Source: Prorocentrum cordatum (Eukaryota; Sar; Dinophyceae; Prorocentrales; Prorocentraceae). Taken from it: a stretch of 64,000 bases of DNA. The notes under the pieces were generated by a model. That model saw nothing but the letters and a program-made list of their open reading frames with translations. It had not been told where the DNA came from and searched no databases. How positions within the stretch are numbered: position 1 is the first letter of the stretch; every line of letters begins with the position of its first letter. Below are positions 12,971-24,985 of this stretch, piece by piece. Where the stretch lies: assembly GCA_963575745.1 (NCBI GenBank), contig CAUYUJ010014183.1, positions 1,054,240-1,118,239 of the forward strand, read 5' to 3'. The position numbers and the translations under genes were made by a program.

Positions 12971-13260
12971 TGAAGGAGGGGTGGGGGCCGGGAAGCCGGG
13001 GGTGGGTTCCGCGGCTCAGAAGTGGGGAGGCCAAGGGGGCCAGAGGGAGGGGACGAACCACGACCACAACGAGAATAAGTTCAGAGGCCCAGGAGAGCGA
13101 GGCCAGGGCGGCCAATGGCAAGCACCGTGGCCCAAAAAGATAGCGTCTCCTTCCTCCGAAGCGATAACGGGCGTTACGGAAAGGGTGCGGGAAAAGGGCC
13201 CGCAACGTCATGTTTGGCGCTGGCGCCGTCTGGGAATGCCCAGGAATAGCCGACGACATC
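12971..13260. repeat. Dispersed GGCCAGGG/GACGAACCACGACC repeat, copy 1
   Basis: The words GGGGGCCGGG, GAGGCCAAGGGGGCCAG, GACGAACCACGACCACAA and AGTTCAGAGGCCCA recur in the same order at 15490-15690 and, more weakly, at 15885-16110. At 13205-13250 a stretch related to TTCCCAGACGGCGCCAGC appears in inverted orientation relative to a similar stretch near 15385-15425. Confidence 0.6.
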
Positions 13261-14013
13261 TCGGATAGCAAATACCAATGGAGATCTGCTGCGGCAGAGC
13301 GCGCATACTTAGAGGGGTAAGGTGGCAAGGCGCTAGCCTTCTCCTTGTCTCTCTCGTCCTTCTCCTTCTCCCCCCTCCTCCTCGCTCCTCCCCCATCCCT
13401 TCTCATTGTAATTCCCCTTTCGTCGTCGTCATCGTGTTCCTGTCTCGCAAGGGAAATTGAACGCGACAGAGCGGGACTTTTGACCGGAGCCTCTTACCAG
13501 GAAGCTTTATACTCATGACGTGACCAGCCTGGGGAGCTGGATACACATGTGGCCGCATGGCGTTCCAGGAATCGGCCCTCGTGTGACTAAGTATGCCAGC
13601 CATCTGCACGTGTATGCAGCAACTGGCCTCCGCATGTCCCGCTCGTGATTCCAACCGCTTGTTTACAGCCTCCTGGATTGCTTAAGGCAACCAACTGGAA
13701 ATTTTCCATCGTAGGCCGATCATTCAAGAAAAGGACGCAGTGCGCCGGTAATAAGGTTGAGTTTGAACTGGCCCACGTGTATCTCATGGGTTTTCGCCAT
13801 TCCGCACGCCCCCAGTGTTCCCCAGCGATGTGGTGCGCAAGCTGCTGTGCAGCGAAGCAGTTTGCAACGCAATAAGAAGGAATAGGACGACAAGAGGAGG
13901 AGTATGAGGAAGAGGAAGGCGAGCACGACGACGACGACGACGAGGCCACTTCCCCCCTCGGGCCCAGGGGCGCCCAGACACCTTCCAGAGCACGAGTTGA
14001 TAACAGAAATGGA
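13261..14013. other. No gene seen
   Basis: A pyrimidine-rich stretch (13330-13440) and mixed-composition sequence. A short GAC/GAG triplet run lies at 13890-13950. No supported gene. Confidence 0.45.
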
Positions 14014-14960
14014 ATCCGCCGGCCCCCTTGTGGGGCCACCAGGCTGTAGGGCGAAGGTTCGCAGTTTCCTGTACCAGTTGCAGTTTCCAGTTTCCATTGT
14101 TACAGTTCTGTTTCTTGCTGTTTACTTTTCCTTGTTGACTTCTTGTTGCTTACTTTTCCTTGTTGATGGACCGCGCGAGGGGAGGAGGCCCAAAACGTGC
14201 ATTTCTACCACGCCCCGAGCGTGTACTCTGAATTGCTGGGGTGGGTAAAAATTGACACCCCTCACGCAGATCGGCGGGGTCAGGGTCCAAAAACACAAGG
14301 GATTTGCTACATTTCTGAAATTCGGTGGCACCCCTCACGCAGATCGGCGCTTTCAGGGTCCAAACAACATATGGGATTCGTCACATTTCTGGCATTCGGT
14401 GGCACCCCTCACGCAGATCGGAGGGGTCAGGGTGCAAAATCACATGCGACTTGCAACATTTCTTAAATTCGCTGGCACCCCTCACGCAGATCGGCGGGGT
14501 CAGGGTCCAAAAACACAAGGGATTTGCTACATTTCTGAAATTCGGTGGCACCCCTCACGCAGATCGGCAGGGTCAGGGTCCAAAAACACTTGGGATTTGC
14601 CACATTTCTCAAATTCGCTGGCACCCCTCACGCAGATCGGCGGGGTCAGGGTCCCAAAAACACATGGGACTTGCCACATATCTGAAATTTGCTGGCACCT
14701 CTCACGCAGATCGGCAGGGTCAGGGTCCAAAAACTTAAGGGATTTGTCACATTTCTGAAATTCGGTGGCACCCCTCACGCAGATCGGGAGGGTCAGGGTC
14801 CAAAAACACATGGGACTTGCCACATTTCTGAAATTCGGCGCCACCCCTCACGCAGATCCGTAGGGTCAGGGTCCAAAAGCCCAAGGGATTTGCAATATTT
14901 CTGAAATTCGGTGGCACCCGTGACGCAGATCCGTAGGGTCAGGGTCGAAACACAAACAGG
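14014..14960. repeat. Dispersed element with 73-bp tandem repeats, copy 1
   Basis: A leader beginning ATCCGCCGGCCCCCTTGTGG (14014) passes through GTTTCC/GTTACAG words and GATGGACCGCGCGAGGGG into a tandem array. The unit is about 73 bp and is marked by CACCCCTCACGCAGATCGG at 14256, 14329, 14403 and onward, roughly ten copies. The same leader and array recur at 30251-30845, so this is one dispersed repeat family. Confidence 0.9.
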
Positions 14961-15489
14961 TCCCGACACTGCTTCACGGCGGCGCCCAGACCTCATGATT
15001 TAGCTTTTGCATCTCCCATTATCCGAGACAGGGCGCCGGCGGCATGGGGCGAAGCCCTTACGGATAGAACAGGTCGGTTCGACCTGGTCCCGCCGGCCAG
15101 TTCCTTTCGATTCCCTCCATCATGCTTCTCTTACTGTGTGAAAGACCTCGCGATGTACTGAAGAAGACGAGGACGGCGAGTGGACGACGAGGGAGAGAGG
15201 AGGAAGCCGAGGAAGGCAGGGAGAGCAAACAGTAAAACATGCACTATTCCCAGCAATCCCCTGGGCTGCGCGTGGCTATCAGTGGCCATCAATCGCAGAT
15301 CCTTGCATCTCCATGGCATGGCGCACGCAGGGCCATAGCAGATCCCAATGGGTACTTGGTGTTCGAGCTGTCCTTGCTATTCCCTGGCATTCCCAGACGG
15401 CGCCAGCACGAATCGTGACGCCACCAGGGGGCGGGAAGAGGGGGGGGGCAGGGCCCGTAACGGCCGCTATAGCGAAAAATGTTAGAAAT
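14961..15489. other. No gene seen; short inverted match to 13.2 kb
   Basis: The stretch around 15385-15425 (containing CATTCCCAGACGGCGCCAGC) is the approximate reverse complement of 13205-13250. No coding signal is visible. Confidence 0.45.
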
Positions 15490-15902
15490 CTTTAAGAGAG
15501 GAGACCAGGGAGGCCAGGGGAGGAGGGCGAACCAGGATCACGACGAAACAACAAAAGTTCAGCGGCCCACAAGGGGGCAAGGAGGCCAGGGGTGGTTCCG
15601 CGGCCCGGAGGGGAGGCCAGGGAGGCCAGGTGGGGAGGACGAACCACGACCACAAAGAAACCAAAGAGGCCCGAGCTCGAGAACACTGCGCCGACAGCAA
15701 GCGACCACAACCATATCGAGGACACGTTCCAGGACGGCCAAATCAACCGCAACCACAACCAGAATGCTCATGTCGACGTCGGCGGGTTCTCCCCCGAGAG
15801 GCCCTCCAGAACAATCCACCTGGCTGTGGCTGTGGTCATTCGTTGTGCCCGGACGCGCAGCTGTGCAATATAATCAAAGGTTCAGCGGCCCAGAGAAGGA
15901 GA

Positions 15903-15940
<38 letters not shown>

Positions 15941-16130
15941 CTGGAGGAGGAGGAGGGGTAGCTGGAGGAGGGGAGGAGGAAGATGAGGGAAGGGGCAAGG
16001 AGGCCAGGGGTGGGTTCGGTGGGCCACTGGGGAGTAGGCCAGGGAAGCAATGGGGAGAAGGACGAGCCATGACCACGACGACGACAAAAAAGGTCCGAGC
16101 TCCAGAGCACAGCTGCGCAAGAAAATACAT
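15490..16130. repeat. Dispersed GGCCAGGG repeat, copies 2 and 3
   Basis: Repeats AAGTTCAGCGGCCCA, AAGGAGGCCAGGGGTGG and GACGAACCACGACCACAA at 15490-15690, and again in altered form at 15885-16110. An internal (GGA)n tract lies at 15895-15990. Related to the copy at 12971-13260. Confidence 0.65.
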
Positions 16131-17602
16131 CGTCCAGAAACGGTACGTATGGCAATTGCAGCACGTCGAATTCTGGTGCATTGTTATCATGGTACCCTTG
16201 ATGACGAATTGCGCGCCTGGGGCAAGGTCACATTGTCTTTGTCGTCAAGGCCAACGGAGCGCCGTCACACTGATTCGCCCTCTTTACGGTTTGCAAGTGT
16301 CCCGGCCGCCACAAACGAACGAATTTGGCAGGCTCATGGATCTAGAACCCCTTTGAGAAGGATCGATCACGAACGCTGTAAAATCCCGCCAACACTCTGG
16401 GCGTATGTGGTGTAATCCGACTGAAACCCTCACCCGCGACGGGGCGCATCATTTAGATGGCCCAAACTCGCGTCCTACGTGAAATGTCCCAACGACCTTA
16501 CGCGGTTGCTTACGCGGGGCGCCAGTGCGGGACGCTTTATTGGGAACGAGGGGCGCTTACGCGCAACCTTACGCGGGCATCATACGCGCGAATGTCGGCG
16601 CAAACCACCCCGCGTGTTTGCGTCACCCATGTGTATTCCCGTCAGGCCCTTCAACCATTTCACTTCGAACGGGCGGTCGATGCCTACAAGGTGACCCCCA
16701 CATCCCCCAATCTAGCCCCAAGAGGTGGCCAAGGGGGCTCCAAAATGCGATGTTTCTGCCTCCGATGGAAGATACCCGTAATTTAGTCCCCATCTCTGCT
16801 CGATGGTCTCTAACGTGGCCTAAGGAGGGCACCACTGCCGTGAGGAATGCCAGAAAGACCAAGACCGAGCTCCAGGATTGACCCCGGAGGCACCAAAAAA
16901 GCTCACGAAACTTTGTAGGTTTGCCGGTGTGGCGTCATTGGATCACTATTCACTTATCGATGTCCCTCTGCCCGACAAGTCCCTTGGGCATCGTAAGTGG
17001 ACGGGCTACCTCTACTGCAGATCATCCACTCCCCCCTCCTCCACCCCCCTCCTCCACCCCCCTCCTCCCCCAACTCCTCCTCCTCCTCCTCCTCCTCCTC
17101 CTCCTCCTCCTCCTCCTCCTCCTCCTCCTACCCCGCCTCCTTCACGCCACTTCCAGCATACTGCGGCACACTACGCCGCCAGACTCTCGGGGACAACTCA
17201 TGTACATGATGGCTGAAGCCAACTGTTCCTCAGGGCGTCGAACTCTTCGTTACACCGCGTGAACTACATGTCCCTCATCAGTGCAACCCGCCTGAACATC
17301 GTTGCTAGATGGGCCACTTTGTTTTAGCTCAACGCCCGCGCAGCCTTGGTGAAATAGGAACACAGCAGCGGCGGCTGGGAATCCACTGCTGGCAGCGAGG
17401 GAGACCTCACTGACCGAAAGAATACCTCCAGCAGCCCCATAGGCTAGGAGGCGCTGGCCACGCGACGGGCGACCGCCCCGTGGCCACAGCAAAAGAAAAA
17501 CATACCAGTGCCTCAGCAGGGCATACGGTCGGGGAGGGCAAATCCTCGCCCGTGCCTGCCGCGCAGCCTGTACAGAAAGATTGGCGGCCCCCTGAGCAAC
17601 TG
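16131..17602. other. Gene-poor; contains (CTC)n tract
   Basis: A pyrimidine CTC/CCT tract lies at about 17030-17132. The rest is mixed sequence with repeated TTACGCG words near 16500-16580. No supported gene. Confidence 0.5.
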
Positions 17603-18334
17603 TCACAGCAGGGGAGACATCACCCCACGGCCGTGCGACAGGGGGCGAGGACACCACTGGGCAGTGAAAAGGACGGCCACGACGATCACCCTGCGCCTCG
17701 GATGATCGCCGCCGCCCGCGCGCGCAACGCCCGCAACTCCACCAGGAACCGCCGCGGCAAGGCGCACCGCCTCCACGGCGGGCGCCGCGCGGCGCACGGG
17801 GAGCAGGTCGGCCCAGCTGTCATCCACCAGGGGTGAGGTCGGGGCCACGACGCCCTCGACCTGCGAGCCCTCCAGGACGCCACCGTCCACTACCATGCTG
17901 CCGCCGACGTCGCCGAGGTCGGGAGCGGGGGCGAGCGCCAGCGCACCAGCGCCGCGGCGCCTGCGAGCCCGCCGCCGCCGCCGCCGAGGCTCCTGGCCTT
18001 CAGGCGGCGCGTCGCCTGCGGGGGCTGCAGGCGGCCCCATCGCACCTTCACCATCAGCTCCACCATCGGCCGCAGGGCGGGCTGCCCGAAGCTCCGCCTC
18101 GAGCATCGCCGCTGCAGCCCGAACAAGGCCCTCGGCCGAGCGAAGCAGCCTGGCGGCCGCCGTACCCCGCGCCAGACCAGCAGCGCCATGCACCGCCAGC
18201 GCGGCCCCACGAGCCGCAGCCAGCGCCGCGCGGCGATCCGTCGCCGCCGTCGGAGGCCCGCGGCGGGCGCGGCGGCCCAGCGGCGGCGAGCTCGACGCGA
18301 CACGGCTGCTAGATGGGCCACTGGGGATACTCAT
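17603..18334 (-). CDS. Arg-rich nucleic-acid-binding-like ORF, possibly retroelement ORF1-like
   Basis: A 243-codon minus-strand frame without internal repeats. It has an Ala-rich, probably helical stretch (LLRSAEGLVRAAAAMLEAEL, about residues 62-81), then a strongly basic segment (EPRRRRRRARRRRGAGAL, about 118-135), then an acidic motif (VDDSWADLLPV). Basic patches followed by DDxWAD-type motifs occur, as far as I remember, in dinoflagellate LINE-type proteins upstream of the RT. No RT domain lies downstream here; sequence below 17600 is non-coding. It could be the N-terminal remnant of such an element, an isolated exon, or a chance frame in G+C-rich DNA. The start is the first in-frame Met and is not certain. 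Confidence 0.4.
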   Translation of the reverse strand: MSIPSGPSSSRVASSSPPLGRRARRGPPTAATDRRAALAAARGAALAVHGAAGLARGTAAARLLRSAEGLVRAAAAMLEAELRAARPAADGGADGEGAMGPPAAPAGDAPPEGQEPRRRRRRARRRRGAGALALAPAPDLGDVGGSMVVDGGVLEGSQVEGVVAPTSPLVDDSWADLLPVRRAAPAVEAVRLAAAVPGGVAGVARAGGGDHPRRRVIVVAVLFTAQWCPRPLSHGRGVMSPLL

Positions 18335-18786
18335 AGTTATTTAGCGGCAAGGAAGAAGATACCAACAACGGACGTTCTTGGATCGGCGCAGGGGGGTCCC
18401 AGAGCCGACCCCAGAAATCCACGCGGACCTCCGAACGCTGTTCATGGTTATGCAGCTGCTCCTTCATGGTATGGTTATGCAGTGGGCTCCGGTGACCCTG
18501 TCCGGCCCGACGAGGATGCGGGCGCACGGTCCCCGAGCGCCCTCAGGGCGGTGCCTGGAAGGACTAGGAATGAACCCCGTGCGGTGGAGCGAGTCTGGGC
18601 GACTCCTGCACCCCACCCAAATATCTGAAGATCTGATTCGTGTTCTGGTGCGCGGCCCCAAAAGTCCCGACCCCGTCCGGGGAGCCCCCTGTCCGGCCGG
18701 GATCCATTTCTGATGGCTCAGGGGCCCGAGAACGGGCCCCAGGGGCCGCACTCGAGGATAAACGCCTCGACCCCCCAAAAACAAAC
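18335..18786. other. No gene seen
   Basis: Mixed sequence with CCGTCCGG and GGGGCCC words. Nothing coding is supported. Confidence 0.45.
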
Positions 18787-18927
18787 AGCACACACACACA
18801 TCAATACACACACACACACACACACATCAATACACACATCAATACACACACACACATCAATACACACACACATCAATACACACACACCACACACACACCA
18901 CACACACACACACACACGCACAACGCA
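18787..18927. repeat. (CA)n microsatellite with interspersed ATCAATA
   Basis: Alternating CA over about 140 bp, interrupted by CATCAATACACA blocks. Alternating purine-pyrimidine sequence of this kind can adopt Z-DNA. Confidence 0.95.
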
Positions 18928-19571
18928 CAACAAATATCGTCGGAGATCGGGCCCACGGCCGCCAGCCGCCATTTCTGCCACGTGCGGGCCTGCGCCAGGG
19001 GCAGCTGGGCGTGCACGGGCGCGCGCCTGCCCTCCGCCATTGGGGCTCCTGCTCTGTGGCATGAGGCTCCCTCTGGGTCCCCCTCGGGCGGGTGGTTATG
19101 GGGGTGACCCAGGAGCGAAGGGAGGGGCCCTGAAGGAGCCCTTGAGGGCCCACGAGGGGCCAGAAAGGGCTCCTTCCTTCACCCCCCGTTGAGCCCCCCC
19201 CCCCCATTACCACCAGCCCGAGTCCTCCAGCGCCCTCAGGGCGGTCCGGGAACGCGAAGGGCGGCGCAGGGAGATCCTCTCCCCAGCCGCGCGCACACAG
19301 GGGGCAGGCGCGAGAGGGGCGGCCTTCTACTACGAAGGCTGGGAGCTCCTTAGAAGGCAGGGGGCCTCTGAGAACCCAGACATCCGACGAAACCATAGTT
19401 TGAATGTGGGCGTTGTTCGTTTTGTGTCGGCCTCCGGTGCCCCTTCTCGGTCCCCGGGGCCACCAAACATGGATCCTCGACGAGAAAATACGCCCGCAGA
19501 TTGAAGGAATCAGATCGGAGGATGTCAGGCAAGGCAAGGAGCTTCTTAGAGACGCCCGGGGGGGTTCAAAA
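18928..19571. other. No gene seen
   Basis: Sequence upstream of the first satellite module. The 582-codon minus-strand frame that spans this interval is driven by the satellite further along and is not accepted as a gene. Confidence 0.45.
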
Positions 19572-20747
19572 CATGATGGACCCACGAACCCGGAAAGGGA
19601 TATAGACATGTGGAGCATGGACACGTTTTCACGATACCCAACTGGGCAACACCTCACGAAACATCCCACGAGACACTTCACGAAACATCCCACGAGACAC
19701 CTCACGAAACATTCCACGAGACACCTCACGAAACATTCCACGAGACACCCCGCGAAACATTCCACGAGACACCCCACGAAACATTCCACGACGACATGCA
19801 ACCACTCAACCAAGGCGGTGTGGTCGTGCTGGGGAGTGGTCGTGCTGGGGTGTGGTCGTGCTGGGGGGTGGTCGTGCTGGGGGGTGGTCGTGCTGGGGGG
19901 GTGGTCGTGCTGGGGGGTGGTCGTGCCGTGGTCGTGCTGGGGCGTGGTCGTGCTGGGGCGTGGTCGTGCTGGGGCGTGGTCGTGCTGGGGTGTGGTCGTG
20001 CTGTGGTGAGGTCGTGCTGGGGTGTGGTCGTGCTGGGGTGTGGTCTTGCTGGGGTGGGGTCGTGCTGGGGTGGGGTCGTGCTGGGGTGTGGTCGTGCTGG
20101 GGTGTGGTCGTGCTGGGGTGGGGTCGTGGTTGGGTGGGGTCGTGCTGGGGTGTGGTCGTGCTGGGGTGTGGTCGTGCTGGGGTGTGGTCGTGCTAGGGTG
20201 GGGTCGTGCTGGGGTGGGGTCGTGCTGGGGTGTGGTCGTGCTGGGGTGTGGTCGTGCTGGGGTGTGGTCGTGCTGGGGCGTGGTCGTGCTGGGGTGGGGT
20301 CGTGCTGGGGTGGGGTCGTGCTGGGGTGTGGTCGTGCTGGGGTGGTCCGCACCCTGTGATTTATCGATCGGGTCGTGCTGGGTGTGGTCTGGGGTGTGGT
20401 CGTGCTGGGGTGTGGTCGTGCTGGGGTGTGGTCGTGCTGGGGTGTGGTCGTGCTGGGGTGTGGTCGTGCTGGGGCGTGGTCGTGCTGGGCGTGGTCGTGC
20501 TGGGGTGTGGTCATGCTGGGGGTGTGGTCGTGCTGAGGTGTCCCGCACCCTGTGATTTATCGATCGGGATTTCAAAAACAAGCGTTTCGCCTGAGACATC
20601 CTCAAAATTTAATCCGCCGGCCTCCTTCGACCTCGATATTTATCAAGGAAAGAATCCGCCGGCCTCCTTCAAGTTGGGCACCGGGGACATGTTTACATAC
20701 TAAAAGAGAACCCTGGGCCTACGCCCTTTCCGGGAAAAACAGCCCTA
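19572..20747. repeat. Composite satellite module, copy 1
   Basis: The module has four parts. First is a leader starting CATGATGGACCCACGAACCC (19572). Next are six or seven copies of a 24-bp unit built from CACGAAACAT(C/T)CCACGAGACACC (about 19651-19795). Then comes a G-rich 16-bp satellite with core TGGGGTGTGGTCGTGC (about 19815-20545). Last is a tail with GCACCCTGTGATTTATCGAT, GCGTTTCGCCTGAGACATCC, CCGCCGGCCTCCTTC (twice) and AGAGAACCCTGGGCC. The same order recurs at 28861-29975. The 16-bp unit leaves all frames open, so protein frames here are artefacts. Confidence 0.95.
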
Positions 20748-20958
20748 GAAGCAAGGATGGGTTCCACGAATCCCCCCACCTGCTTCAGAAGCTCCCGCAA
20801 CTTCTTCGAACACCGCTCTCTTGTCGCAGCTCTGCGACATCCGACAACGCGTGTGTTTGTTCAATATGTGGCCCCACAAGTCTCGACCTCTTCCCTGGGG
20901 GTACCTTTACGGCCATGGGTCCCGAAGACGGCGGCCCCCCGTGCCCAAAAGCGAGGAA

Positions 20959-21600
20959 CATGATGGACCCACGAACCCGGAAAGGGATATAGACATGTGG
21001 AGCATGGGCACGTTTTCACGATACCCAACGGGGCAACACCTCACGAAACATCCCACGAGACACCTCACGAAACATCCCACGAGACACCTCACGAAACATT
21101 CCGCGAGACACCTCACGAAACATTCCACGAGACACCCCGCGAAACATTCCACGAGACACCCCACGAAACATTCCACGACGACAGGCAACCACTCAACCAA
21201 GGCGGTGTGGTCGTGCTGGGGAGTGGTCGTGCTGGGGTGTGGTCGTGCTGGGGGGTGGTCGTGCTGGGGTGTGGTCGTGCTGGGGGGGTGGTCGTGCTGG
21301 GGGGTGGTTGTGCTGGGGCGTGGTCGTGCTGGGGCGTGGTCGTGCTGGGGCGTGGTCGTGCTGGGGTGTGGTCGTGCTGTGGTGAGGTCGTGCTGGGGTG
21401 TGGTCGTGCTGGGGTGTGGTTGTGCTGGGGTGGGGTCGTGCTGGGGTGGGGTCGTGCTGGGGTGTGGTCGTGCTGGGGTCTGGTCGTGCTGGGGTGGGGT
21501 CGTGCTGGGGTGGGGTCGTGCTGGGGTCTGGTCGTGCTGGGGTGTGGTCGTGCTGGGGTATGGTCGTGCTAGGGTGGGGTCGTGCATTTCGCTAGAGACA
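20959..21600. repeat. Composite satellite module, copy 2 (short)
   Basis: Leader at 20959, 24-bp units at about 21045-21180 and a 16-bp satellite at 21206-21588, ending abruptly in CATTTCGCTAGAGACATCC without the usual tail. The 211 bp before it (20748-20958) is not repeated elsewhere in the window, as far as I can see. Confidence 0.93.
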
Positions 21601-21629
21601 TCCTGCCAAAATTCCAGGAATAGCAAAAT

Positions 21630-22800
21630 CATGATGGACCCACGAACCCGGAAAGGGATATAGACATGTGGAGCATGGACACGTTTTCATGATCCCCAAC
21701 TGGGCAACACCTCACGAAACATCCCACGAGACACCTCACGAAACAGCCCACGAGACACCTCACGAAACATTCCACGAGACACCTCACGAAACATTTCACG
21801 TGACACCCCGCGAAACATTCCACGAGACACCCCACGAAACATTCCACGACGACAGGCAACCACTCAACCAAGGCGGTGTGGTCGTGCTGGGGAGTGGTCG
21901 TGCTGGGGTGTGGTCGTGCTGGGGGGTGGTAGTGCTGGGGTGTGGTCGTGCTGGGGGGGTGGTCGTGCTGGGGGGTGGTTGTGCTGGGGCGTGGTCGTGC
22001 TGGGGCGTGGTCGTGCTGGGGCGTGGTCGTGCTGGGGCGTGGTCGTGCTGGGGCGTGGTCGTGCTGGGGTGTGGTCGTGCTGTGGTAAGGTCGTGCTGGG
22101 GTGCGGTCGTGCTGGGGTGTGGTCTTGCTGGGGTGGGGTCGTGCTGGGGTGTGATCGTGCTGGGGTGGGGTCGTGCTGGGGTGTGGTCGTGCTGGGGTGT
22201 GGTCGTGCTAGGGTGGGGTCGTGCTGGGGTGGGGTCGTGCTGGGGAGTGGTCGTGCTGGGGGTGTGGTCGTGCTGGGGTGTGGTCATGCTGGGGCGTGGT
22301 CGTGCTGGGGTGGGGTCGTGCTGGGGTGGGGTCGTGCTGGGGTGTGGTCGTGCTGGGGTGGTCCGCACCCTGTGATTTATCGATCGGGTCGTGCTGGGGT
22401 GTGGTCGTGCTGGGGTGTGGTCGTGCTGGGGTGTGGTCGTGCTGGGGTGTGGTCGTGCTGGGGTGTGGTCGTGCTGGGGGGTGGTCGTGCTGGGGGTGGT
22501 CGTGCTGGGGGGGGGGTCGTGCGTGCTGGGGCGTGGTCGTGCTGGGGCGTGGTCGTGCTGGGGCGTGGTCGTGCTGGGGTGTGGTCGTGCTGTGGTGAGG
22601 TCGTGCTGGGGTGTGGTCGTGCTGGGGTGTGGTCTTGCTGGGGTAGGGTCGTGCTGGGGTCGGGTCGTGCTGGGGTGTGGTCGTGCTGGGGTATGGTCGT
22701 GCTGGGGTGGGGTCGTGCTGGGGTGGGGTCGTGCTGGGGTCTGGTCGTGCTGGGGTGTGGTCGTGCTGGGGTATGGTCGTGCTAGGGTGGGGTCGTGCAT
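21630..22800. repeat. Composite satellite module, copy 3
   Basis: Leader at 21630, 24-bp units at about 21714-21850 and a long 16-bp satellite at 21876-22798, interrupted at about 22363-22388 by one GCACCCTGTGATTTATCGAT insert. It ends in CATTTCGCTCGAGACATCC like copy 2, so copies 2 and 3 share a junction. Confidence 0.93.
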
Positions 22801-23595
22801 TTCGCTCGAGACATCCTGCCAAAATTCCAGGAAATCGTACAAAAACAAACGAATTAGTCGAGACATCATCGAAATTCCTTCGCGCGGGGCGCTTTTCCGC
22901 GTCGCGGTCGGCTCTGCAAAACAAGCGTTTCGCTCGAGACATCCTCGGCAAACTCTGCGGAGCAAGCGTTTCGCTCGAGACATCCTCAACACTCGAAAAC
23001 CAGCGTTTCGCTCGAGTGATCCTTCAAATGAAAAACAAGCGTTTCGCTCGAGACATCCTCAAATTTTAATTCGCCGGCCTCCTTCGACCTCGTTATTTAT
23101 CAGGGAAAAAATTCGCCGGCCTCCCTCAAGCAGGCACCGGGGGACAGGTTTACCTACTAAAAGAGAACCCTGGGCCGATGCCCTTTCCGGGAAAAAAAAA
23201 AAGGAATTAGTCGAGACATCATCGAAATTCCTTCGCGCGGGGCGCTTTTCCGCGTCGCGGTCGGCTCGGCAAAACAAGCGTTTCGCTCGAGACATCCTCG
23301 GCAAACTCTGCGGAGCAAGCGTTTCGCTCGAGACATCCTCAACACACGAAAAAGTGGCCCGCACCCTGTGATTTATCGATCGGGATTTCAAAAACAAGCG
23401 TTTCGCTCGAGACATCCTCAAATTTTAATTCGCCGGCCTCCTTCGACCTCGTTATTTATCAGGGAAAAAATTCGCCGGCCTCCCTCAAGTTGGCACCGGG
23501 GGACAGGTTTACCTACTAAAAGAGAACCCTGGGCCCCCGCCCTTTCCGGGAAAAAGAGAACCCTGGGCCCGCGCCCTTTCCGGGAAAAACGTCCC
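22801..23595. repeat. Cluster of GCGTTTCGCTCGAGACATCC repeats
   Basis: GCGTTTCGCTCGAGACATCC or close variants occur around 22799, 22929, 22967, 23005, 23040, 23279, 23317 and 23399. They are mixed with ATTAGTCGAGACATCATCG, CGCCGGCCTCC(T/C)TC, TTATTTATCAGGGAAAAA and AGAGAACCCTGGGCC blocks. Blocks of about 270-370 bp are themselves duplicated: 22855-23000 resembles 23205-23340, and 23035-23195 resembles 23395-23550. Confidence 0.9.
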
Positions 23596-24086
23596 CTTTC
23601 GGAAGTTGCGAACTGCGTCAAAGTGTGCCACTTTCGTGGGCTCCGAGTTACAGAGGAGTGTGGTGTCACGCAGACATCGCCGAGACCTCGGCCAACCTCG
23701 TGTGCGAAACGGTCGCCAACTTCGTGGGCTCCTGGGATACTCAGGGGACTGGCGAGATGGAGCGCCACGCACGTCCAGACGAGACAAGATAACAACACAA
23801 GAACAACAATCCTTCGAGGACTTCTGGGCCCCAGCCTGCGCGTGCTGCTTTTCCTGGGGAAGCAAAAATGTGACGCGCAGAGACGTAGTAATACTATGAC
23901 CTCCTCGGAGGCGCGCATCCGACCATATCATCTTGTAAACCCATCTTGTAGTACATCGTTTCCCGAGCGGTGTAGCCAGAAAGCGCTTGCCGCGACGCAG
24001 CGGCCGCGACGCATATACAATACGATTTCTCGGTGCGCGCGTCGGCGACGCGCATATAGTATTATTATGTTGGGGTGACGCCGAAA
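23596..24086. other. No gene seen
   Basis: Non-repetitive stretch of moderate G+C inside the satellite block. No domain-bearing frame. Confidence 0.45.
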
Positions 24087-24175
24087 CATGATCGACCCAC
24101 GAACCCGGAAAGGAATATAGAAATGTAATGCATTGCAACATTTCAAAGACACCTGATTGGGCGACGGGCACATGC
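24087..24175. repeat. Isolated leader of the satellite module
   Basis: CATGATCGACCCACGAACCC through ATATAGAAATGTAATGCATT matches the first ~60 bp of the modules with scattered differences but has no 24-bp or 16-bp array after it. Confidence 0.8.
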
Positions 24176-24180
24176 AATGC

Positions 24181-24985
24181 TGAATGTATCGATGATGATG
24201 TACTGTGCCGAGGGCTGTGCTGTGCTACGCCGTGCTGAACTGCAACGTGCCATGCCGCGATTGTGCTCTATATAGCGTTGTGGATCGAGTCCTCCCTGGC
24301 ATCCGAGTCCTCACCGAACTGATCTGGAGCGTAAGCTCGAGCTGCCTGAGCAGATGGTAGCTGCCCCAGAACTAATCGACAGAGGGAACATGCCAGGAGG
24401 ACGCGCCGCGGAACGTCCCAAGGGACGCGCCAGGCGACGTGCCAGGGGACGTGCCATGGGCACGCGCGGGACGTGCCAAGGGGACGCGCTACGCCACGGA
24501 ACGCGCCAAGGAACGTGCCAAAGTGCATAGTTGAGTGTATCGATCTTGATGTACCGTGCCGACGGCTGTGCTGTGCTACGCCGTGCTGAACTGCGATGTG
24601 CCATGCCGCGATTGTGCTCTATATATAGCGTTGTGGATCGAGTCCTCCCTGGCATCCGAGTCCTCACCGAACTGATCTGGAGCGTAAGCTCGAGCTGCCT
24701 GAGCAGATGGTAGCTGCCCCAGAACTAATCGACAGAGGGAACATGCCAAGAGGACGCGCCGCGGAACGTCCCAAGGGACGCGCCAGGCGACGTGCCAGGG
24801 GACGTGCCATGGGCACGCACCGCGGGACGTGCCAAGGGGACGCGCTACGGAACGTGCCAATGGACGTGCCGAGGGACGTGCCAGGGGGACTCGCCACGGG
24901 ACGCTCCGCGGAACGTGCCAGGCAACATGCCAGGCTGCAATGCTAAGGGTATCGATATTGATGTACCGTGCCGAGGGCTGTGCTG
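24181..24985. repeat. 351-bp tandem duplication with GGGACGTGCCA minirepeats
   Basis: 24181-24531 and 24532-24942 are closely similar, and the start of a third copy follows at 24943. Each contains GTGCTCTATATA, CGAGTCCTCCCTGGCATCCG, TGATCTGGAGCGTAAGCTCG and then irregular copies of GGGACG(T/C)GCCA. A partial copy lies at about 27688-27900, with a different neighbour. Confidence 0.9.

Noticed and set aside
18857-20605. A 582-codon minus-strand frame rich in His, Pro, Thr and Arg
   Set aside because: It is a read-through of the 16-bp satellite, which has no stop in any frame; the 16-residue protein period equals three DNA units. The equivalent frames in the other module copies are rejected for the same reason.
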